Assembly (NCBI RefSeq): GCF_002868735.1 | Contig: NZ_CP025611.1 | Coordinates: 1,792,501-1,856,500 of the forward strand | Direction: 5' to 3' | DNA: 64,000 bases | Origin: Niveispirillum cyanobacteriorum | Lineage (GTDB): Bacteria; Pseudomonadota; Alphaproteobacteria; Azospirillales; Azospirillaceae | Shown: piece after piece, positions 58,669-64,000 of the stretch | Layout: the number at the start of each line of letters is the position of its first letter | Numbering within the stretch: the stretch's first letter is position 1 | The notes under the pieces: generated by a model | Databases searched by the model: none | Told to the model about the DNA's origin: nothing | The model's input: the letters and a program-made list of their open reading frames with translations, nothing else | Program-made: the position numbers and the translations under genes

Positions 58669-58755
58669 GGGGCACCGCTTCAGGGGAAAGCCACCGACAG
58701 CTTTCCCCAAGACGGCCCCTTGCGGTCAATCAAGGCATTGTCCGGGAGACGAGAT

Positions 58756-61700
58756 TCACGCCGCGTCCGCCACCGCCCCCGCCAGTCCAGCCAGGATCAG
58801 GGCACCCATGGCCAGATGCTCCGCCGCCTTTACGGGCGACAGATTGTAGAAGCCCTTCCAGGCCGCGGCCTGGTCCACATCCCCCTGCCCTGGGTGTGCA
58901 AGGCGCCAGTGGCGTTCCACGGCAGTGGCAATGATGCGGTCGGTGGAGATCAGGCCCGGCAAGCGCACATTGCTATGCACCGACAGCATCTCCGACACGG
59001 CCCACAGTGCTTCCACCGTCAGTTGCCGGTATTCGGGGTTCATGATGCGGTCCAGTCGCGCCTCCACCTCGCGCGCGAAGTCACGTTCGCCGGGCGTGCG
59101 GTCAGCGCGCAGGGTGGCGCTGTCCAGGCGCATTTCCTGATGGCTGGGATCGGCGATGATCACGCCGTCGCCATGACGCAGAAGGCCCCAGACCCGCCGG
59201 AAGAAGGCATCCGGCACCGGCAACAGCGTGCCCGTGGTATCGCGCCAGCCCCACCAATCGCCGCCGGTCAGCACGGTGGCTGTCCAGTAATCGCCCTCCA
59301 TAGCAAATTCGGGCTGATCCACGGCACTGCCGCGCGATAGCACCGGCAGGCAGAAATCCCCCGTCATGCCGGGGCAGCGGGAGATCAGGCGGCGCAGGCG
59401 CGTCAGGATGGCGTGCGGCCCCTCCCCCTTCAGCACCTCCAGACCCGCCGCATCCGAGAGGCCGCGCTGCCGCGCCACGCTGCGCACCAGCAGGCCCAAA
59501 AGGTCGGCGGGGCGCAGCGACAGGGTATAGCGGAACAGGTCCGGGCTGGCTTTGATCAGGGTGCCACTGAACAGCAGCATCTCTTCACGCAGCATCAGGG
59601 TGGCCGGATCGCCGCCGATGGTGGCCAGACGGGCCGAGATATCGGCATTGGCCAGCGGACGATCAACGGTGCTGGCCCCCAGGATCACATGCTTCTGCCG
59701 GACTACGATCTCCTTCACCGCATCCTGCAACCGCTCATCATGGCGGTTCAGCAGGTGGGCCAGAGGGCGCACGATATCCCAGCGCCCGGCATGGCCGGCG
59801 GCGCGGTACAGGTCCTCCGCCCGTTGCCACAGCGGTACGCCACCCTCCGTCACGAAATCCCGCCACTGCCGCTGCCACAGCAGGGTCAGCATCAGCAGGT
59901 GCCAGTCGGCCCGGCGCTCACCAGCCAGCGATTTTGCCAGCCAGGGCGTGTCCCCCTCCTCGATCCAGCGGCGATCTTCCCCGCCCGGCGGCGGTGCCTT
60001 GAAGTCATAGGCATCATCGCCGGCCCAGGCGCGTACGGGCCGGGCGGTCACGGGGCAGGAGGGCGCGATCTGGTCAAAGCCGACGATGCGTGCCCCGCCA
60101 TAGGCGTCGATCAGGTCGCTGCCCCTCACGCAGAGGTCGGGCACGCGGCCCGACACCAGGTCGGCCAGGGTCTTGGCCAGTTCCGCGAAACCTTCGCCCG
60201 CCGCCATGCCCTTGGACACGGGAAAAACCAGCAGGGGCGGCTTGGTAAAGGTCCAGGTGCGGTTGATATAGGCGATTTCAGACAGCAGCCGGTCGACCAG
60301 GAACCGGTGGTCATAGGTGAAATAGAACCCGTCCTGTTCATCGACGAAGGTAGGCACGATCACCGCCGGCTGCCCGGCAAAACGGAAGCCGCAGGCGGTG
60401 ATCAGCGTGCCAAGCCGGCGCGGCGGCCGCCCCGACAGGCCCAAAACCTCGCACCGGCCCAGCTCCGCCAGCGCACCGACCAGCACATCGACATGGCAGA
60501 TATTGATGGACCCGCCAGCCTGCGCCAACGTTTGACAGGTGACACCCTGTTCCTTGAGCTGCACGCGGACCTTTTCATCCTCTGCCAGCACCACCAGACG
60601 CACGGGCACAGGCGGCTTGGGCTTCAGCTTGGCGCGGCGGTTCAGCGGATCGACATCACCCGGCGCCAGGAAGCCCTCATCAATCAGCAGACCCATGATG
60701 AACAGGCTCTGCGCCCACAGAAGCGGCACATTCTCATTCGGCACGCGCGTCTGGCTGCCGGGATGGGCGCGTTCGGCCTCCACCGCCTCTTCCGGGACGA
60801 TGAACAGTTCCGGCAGCAAGGCATCGCCGCCACGCTCGACCAGCAGGCTTTCCAGCTTTTCCCGCCAGTGGGCCGCGTCGCGCGCGTCCCCCGTCAACAG
60901 GGCTGTGACGTAAAAATAGGTGTAGAAAAGCGGCCATTCGCTTTCGATGCCGCGGAACCGCTCCAACTCGCCCGCCTCGTAATGCAGGCGGGAATGGTCC
61001 TCCAGCACCGTCTGGTGCCCATCGGTCAGGAAGCGCTTGCAGCCATAGGGACCGGCCAGCTTGGTCAGGATCTCATTGCGGGTCCGCTCCACCAAATCGG
61101 GGGCATCGACGGCAAAGGCAGGCCAGCCGATGATACCCAGCGTGGCGGCATCCACCTCCTTCGACCCGGATTCACGCGGCAGCAGCGCCTCCACCGTGGC
61201 CCGCGCCCGTGCAATCTCGTCCGGGACGGCATGGATGACGGCCACGCGCCCCCCATCCTCGCCCAGCAGGTCCAGGCCCTGCATCGCCTCCATGGCCGCC
61301 TTGGCCATGCCGATGGAACTGGCGTTCAGCTCGACCGCCCCGTCATTAATCTTGCGCCCCCGTTCCCAGATGCCGAAATCGGCGATGCGATAGGCGGGGC
61401 CGATGTAATGGACAAGGTTCTGGACGAACGCCACCTCGTCCATCGTGTAGATGACCGACATGCCCGATCGCGTCATCTGCGCCAGCATCAGCAGGAACAG
61501 GGACGTGGCGTCGATCTGCAAATGGCCCCAGCCATCATCGGCAGCCACCGCCTCGCCGGTGCTGGCCGAATAGATGGCGTGCAAACTGTCCAGCGGGGCC
61601 TGGGTATGCTTGAACCGCTCCACCTTGGCCGCTTGGCGCATCATGGCCTGCAACAGGCCGCGCATGGTCTTGACCACGCCTTGTTCCAGCAGGCGGGCGC

Positions 61701-61959
61701 GAGCCGTACTGTCGCCCCGGCGGCGATAAGCCAGCGACAGGGCCCAGGGGCCGATGATCGAATAGACGTTATCGCGTACCCAGGCATGGGTGTAATTGCC
61801 ATGCACCGTAACGGCGGTACTGGCTGGCAGCAGACCCGTGATCGGGTGCTGTCGCGACAGGATCACGCGGTTCACATGGTCGAACAACCGGTCCAGTGCG
61901 GTCTTCACCGCCTGCCCGCCTTGCTTGGCCACTCCGCGTGGCAATGGCGATTCCGGCAT
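58756..61959 (-). CDS. Glycoside hydrolase family 15-type protein (phosphorylase kinase alpha-like)
   Basis: A 1067-residue protein. The N-terminal half is an (alpha/alpha)6 barrel like GH15 and phosphorylase kinase alpha/beta subunits: VHGNYTHAWVRDNVYSIIGPW, then GWGHLQIDATSLFLLML and WPLFYTYFYVTALLTGD. The C-terminal half has helical segments with unknown role. Bacterial members are poorly characterised and may hydrolyse or bind alpha-glucans. The start at 61959 (MPESPLPRG) lacks a strong ribosome site. It is divergent from malQ, which supports an alpha-glucan role. Confidence 0.82.
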   Translation of the reverse strand: MPESPLPRGVAKQGGQAVKTALDRLFDHVNRVILSRQHPITGLLPASTAVTVHGNYTHAWVRDNVYSIIGPWALSLAYRRRGDSTARARLLEQGVVKTMRGLLQAMMRQAAKVERFKHTQAPLDSLHAIYSASTGEAVAADDGWGHLQIDATSLFLLMLAQMTRSGMSVIYTMDEVAFVQNLVHYIGPAYRIADFGIWERGRKINDGAVELNASSIGMAKAAMEAMQGLDLLGEDGGRVAVIHAVPDEIARARATVEALLPRESGSKEVDAATLGIIGWPAFAVDAPDLVERTRNEILTKLAGPYGCKRFLTDGHQTVLEDHSRLHYEAGELERFRGIESEWPLFYTYFYVTALLTGDARDAAHWREKLESLLVERGGDALLPELFIVPEEAVEAERAHPGSQTRVPNENVPLLWAQSLFIMGLLIDEGFLAPGDVDPLNRRAKLKPKPPVPVRLVVLAEDEKVRVQLKEQGVTCQTLAQAGGSINICHVDVLVGALAELGRCEVLGLSGRPPRRLGTLITACGFRFAGQPAVIVPTFVDEQDGFYFTYDHRFLVDRLLSEIAYINRTWTFTKPPLLVFPVSKGMAAGEGFAELAKTLADLVSGRVPDLCVRGSDLIDAYGGARIVGFDQIAPSCPVTARPVRAWAGDDAYDFKAPPPGGEDRRWIEEGDTPWLAKSLAGERRADWHLLMLTLLWQRQWRDFVTEGGVPLWQRAEDLYRAAGHAGRWDIVRPLAHLLNRHDERLQDAVKEIVVRQKHVILGASTVDRPLANADISARLATIGGDPATLMLREEMLLFSGTLIKASPDLFRYTLSLRPADLLGLLVRSVARQRGLSDAAGLEVLKGEGPHAILTRLRRLISRCPGMTGDFCLPVLSRGSAVDQPEFAMEGDYWTATVLTGGDWWGWRDTTGTLLPVPDAFFRRVWGLLRHGDGVIIADPSHQEMRLDSATLRADRTPGERDFAREVEARLDRIMNPEYRQLTVEALWAVSEMLSVHSNVRLPGLISTDRIIATAVERHWRLAHPGQGDVDQAAAWKGFYNLSPVKAAEHLAMGALILAGLAGAVADAA

Positions 61960-62002
61960 CTGGCACCCCGTAACCAACATACTGCATGCATACCCATTGA
62001 GA

Positions 62003-62034
62003 GTAACAGCGTTACACGTCTGCGCAACTGTTGC
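62003..62034. promoter_or_regulatory. Two LacI-like palindromes between the GH15 gene and malQ
   Basis: GTAAC-AGC-GTTAC (62003-62015) and GCAAC-T-GTTGC (62024-62034) are perfect inverted repeats nine bases apart. They lie in the 169-base divergent region, 44-75 bases upstream of the GH15 start. They resemble operators of LacI-family sugar regulators; no such gene is in the window. Confidence 0.4.
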
Positions 62035-62128
62035 AATGCAGCATGGCATACGAAATCATGGGCAGGATGGGTCGGGATGATAGGATCACAGCCCATCCCT
62101 CGGCCCCACAGGAAAGACCCGCCCGATC

Positions 62129-63643
62129 ATGAATATTCAGCGCGCCAGCGGCCTTCTCCTGCACCCGACTTCGCTGCCCGGCGGGCATGGCATCGGCGAT
62201 ATGGGGCCTGCCGCCCGTGCCTTTCTGGCCGACATGCAGGCCGCCGGACAAAGCATCTGGCAGATCCTGCCCCTGGCCCCGACCAGCCTGGGCAACAGCC
62301 CCTATTCGGCCCTGTCCAGCTTTGCCGGCAACCCGCTGCTGATCAGCTTTGATGATCTGGTCCGCGATGGTTTCGCGGATGCCGCCATCCTGTCAGGACT
62401 ACCCGGAAACGAGGCGGAGCGGGTGGATTATGACGGGGTGGCGGCCTCCAAGCTGGCAGCCCTGGATATCGTGGCTGGCAATTTCCTGAAACGGTCCAGC
62501 GATGACGAGGAATGGGGCGATTTCGAACTGTTCCGGGCACGCAACGATGCCGAATGGCTGGATGATTACGCGCTCTACACTGTGCTGAAGGCCAAGCATG
62601 GCGGGGCCGCCTGGCTGGACTGGAACGCGCTTTATGCCAGCCGTGACCCGATCGGCATCGGGGAGGCGCGGCACACGCTGTCGTTCGAGATCAAGAAGAT
62701 CAAGGTGCAGCAGTTCCTGTTCTTCCGGCAATGGATGGCGCTGAAGAAGGATGCCAATGCGCGCGGCATCCGCATCATGGGCGACATCCCCATCTTCGTG
62801 GCGGGCGACAGCGCCGATGTCTGGTCACGCCGTGACCTGTTCGATCTGGACGGGTCGGGCCGCCCCACCATCGTGGCCGGTGTGCCACCCGATTATTTCA
62901 GCGCGACGGGCCAGCGTTGGGGCAACCCGCTCTACCGCTGGGATGCGCACCGGGCCGAAGGTTTCTCCTGGTGGCACCGGCGCATCGCCAAGACGCTGGA
63001 AACCGTGGATATGGTCCGCATCGACCATTTCCGGGGGTTCGAGGCCTATTGGGAAATTCCGGCGCATGAAGAAACCGCCATCAATGGCCGCTGGGTCCCC
63101 GCCCCTGGCTATGAGCTGTTCCAGTCGCTGAAGGATCGGTTCGGGGAGTTACCCATCATCGCCGAGGATCTGGGCGTCATCACGCCGGAGGTGGAACGGC
63201 TGCGGGACCATTTCGGCTTCCCCGGCATGCGCGTCCTGCCCTTTGAATGGGGCGACCATTTTGAGCCCTGGCATTACGATCCCAACCGCTATGCCGCCCA
63301 TTCAGTGTTCTACACGGGCACCCACGACAATGACACGATCCTGGGCTGGGTCGCCGCGCGCGGTGGGCTGGACAGTGAATTGGGGCAGCGCATCCGGTCA
63401 TACCTGAATACGGACGGGCGGGAGCTTCACTGGGATTTCATCCGCTTCGCTTTGGGCGTGAATTCCGAACTGGTCATCACGCCGGTGCAGGACGTCCTGG
63501 GCCTTGGCACGGAAGGCCGCATGAACGTTCCCGGCCTGCCCGACGGCAACTGGGGCTGGCGCCTGAAACCCGGTCAATGGACGGATGACCATGCCGACCG
63601 GCTGCGCGACCTGACGGCGACGGCGGGGCGGCTGCCGGCGTAA
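62129..63643 (+). CDS. malQ: 4-alpha-glucanotransferase
   Basis: A 504-residue GH77 enzyme (amylomaltase) that disproportionates malto-oligosaccharides. Family motifs are complete: ASGLLLHPTSLPGGHGIGDMG at the N-terminus, the nucleophile Asp in VRIDHFRGF, the acid/base Glu in IIAEDLG, and the stabilising Asp in GTHDNDTILGW. It works with glycogen or maltodextrin metabolism. It is divergent from the GH15-type gene, forming a small alpha-glucan locus, and ends two bases before a convergent gene. Confidence 0.95.
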   Translation: MNIQRASGLLLHPTSLPGGHGIGDMGPAARAFLADMQAAGQSIWQILPLAPTSLGNSPYSALSSFAGNPLLISFDDLVRDGFADAAILSGLPGNEAERVDYDGVAASKLAALDIVAGNFLKRSSDDEEWGDFELFRARNDAEWLDDYALYTVLKAKHGGAAWLDWNALYASRDPIGIGEARHTLSFEIKKIKVQQFLFFRQWMALKKDANARGIRIMGDIPIFVAGDSADVWSRRDLFDLDGSGRPTIVAGVPPDYFSATGQRWGNPLYRWDAHRAEGFSWWHRRIAKTLETVDMVRIDHFRGFEAYWEIPAHEETAINGRWVPAPGYELFQSLKDRFGELPIIAEDLGVITPEVERLRDHFGFPGMRVLPFEWGDHFEPWHYDPNRYAAHSVFYTGTHDNDTILGWVAARGGLDSELGQRIRSYLNTDGRELHWDFIRFALGVNSELVITPVQDVLGLGTEGRMNVPGLPDGNWGWRLKPGQWTDDHADRLRDLTATAGRLPA

Positions 63644-63645
63644 AC

Positions 63646-64000
63646 CTACGGATGAAGCGACAACCCCTTGGTCGCCTTCTCCACCCCCTTCTTCGGACCG
63701 CGCAGGCCGATGCCGACCCAATCCGGAGCGACCGGATCCTCGGCCTGGAAGCAGGCGCGGTTGTCGGCATCATTGCCGGTGCGGAACATGCCGGCGACAT
63801 AGGGGATGGTCAGCAGCCCGCGTTCCCGCGCCACCCGTGCCGCCTGTTCCAGCCCGTCCTTGCCGGCCTGGAACACCAGGATGGGCTGGCCCAGCATGCG
63901 CCCGAACGCCAGACCTTGCGCATCCAGATAGGGCTCGCCCAGCGCGTCCGGCGCGCCGGCGGCGATGCCGGTGGCCAGAAAGGCAGCCACGTTCAGCCGC
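63646..64000 (-). CDS. DUF2000 family protein (5' end outside window)
   Basis: About 118 residues of a protein cut by the right edge. The frame continues through the edge as RLNVAAFLATGIAAG, which matches the DUF2000 opening, so the GTG at 63990 is internal and not the start. Further features are MLGQPILVFQAG, AGMFRTGNDADNRA and the end GLRGPKKGVEKATKGLSLHP. The family adopts a peptidyl-tRNA hydrolase-2-like fold by prediction and has no established activity. It is convergent with malQ, with two bases between the stops. Confidence 0.8.
   Translation of the reverse strand, partial: RLNVAAFLATGIAAGAPDALGEPYLDAQGLAFGRMLGQPILVFQAGKDGLEQAARVARERGLLTIPYVAGMFRTGNDADNRACFQAEDPVAPDWVGIGLRGPKKGVEKATKGLSLHP

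Noticed and set aside
59413-62352. 979-codon plus-strand frame opposite the GH15-type gene
   Set aside because: It is an antisense frame with repetitive His/Gln/Arg composition, and its end overlaps the malQ start. No domain was recognisable.
1-64000. CRISPR arrays, insertion sequences, prophage genes, tRNA or rRNA genes
   Set aside because: No regularly spaced direct repeats, transposase, integrase, phage structural gene or cloverleaf/rRNA sequence was recognised apart from the tmRNA.

Overview
The window looks like a chromosomal segment of a high-G+C alphaproteobacterium, most likely from the Rhodospirillales/Azospirillaceae group. Supporting signs are a circularly permuted two-piece tmRNA whose tag begins ANDN, the large NAD-glutamate dehydrogenase, SspB, a MucR regulator, an OlsB/OlsA ornithine-lipid pair and an Entner-Doudoroff edd-eda pair. 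The genus is an inference. No rRNA, tRNA, insertion sequence, prophage or CRISPR array was seen.

Layout. 1-1.4 kb: 3' end of edd, then eda and a strong terminator. 1.4-3.1 kb: a lower-G+C accessory gene (DUF5623-like) with an empty flank. 3.1-10.6 kb: DUF3088 and YbaN-type genes, the 1614-residue NAD-glutamate dehydrogenase, and a divergent Nudix-like NAD regulator with a GNAT gene. 10.6-14.4 kb: a candidate small RNA, an outer-membrane MipA protein, a crotonase, a TfoX-like gene, sspB and the permuted ssrA. 14.4-21.7 kb: ggt, divergent thyA/folA, a hydroxylase-like gene, a hotdog-TetR pair and cystathionine beta-synthase. 21.7-30.3 kb: the phosphate regulon phoR, pstSCAB, phoU, phoB with two Pho-box-like sites. 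30.4-38.2 kb: maeB, a ParE-type toxin-antitoxin pair, an AbgT transporter and an exonuclease-DNA ligase repair operon. 38.2-45.4 kb: glycosyltransferases, a PemK/AbrB pair, a duplicated-module protein and a PepSY two-component operon. 45.4-49 kb: rpmH-rnpA-yidD-yidC-engB. 49-56 kb: psuG, a nitronate monooxygenase-like enzyme, an orphan kinase, a small RTX protein, truA, a VanX-like dipeptidase, tsaB-rimI, a TusA-like gene and mucR. 56-64 kb: olsBA, a GNAT gene, a GH15-type protein divergent from malQ, and the edge of a DUF2000 gene.

Functional links. Phosphate sensing, uptake and control are complete here, and the same window carries genes for phosphorus-free ornithine lipids. tmRNA and its presumed ClpXP adaptor SspB lie next to each other on the same strand. 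A probable NAD-responsive regulator is divergent from an NAD-dependent dehydrogenase.

The most unusual non-coding content is three families of palindromic repeats. Nearly every copy sits within about 12 bases of the end of a gene, and one family shows compensatory stem changes between its three copies. Other candidates are a possible sigma-54-dependent small RNA and a ten-G tract at the start of a membrane glycosyltransferase-like gene. All calls come from reading the sequence and recalling family features; no database search was run.
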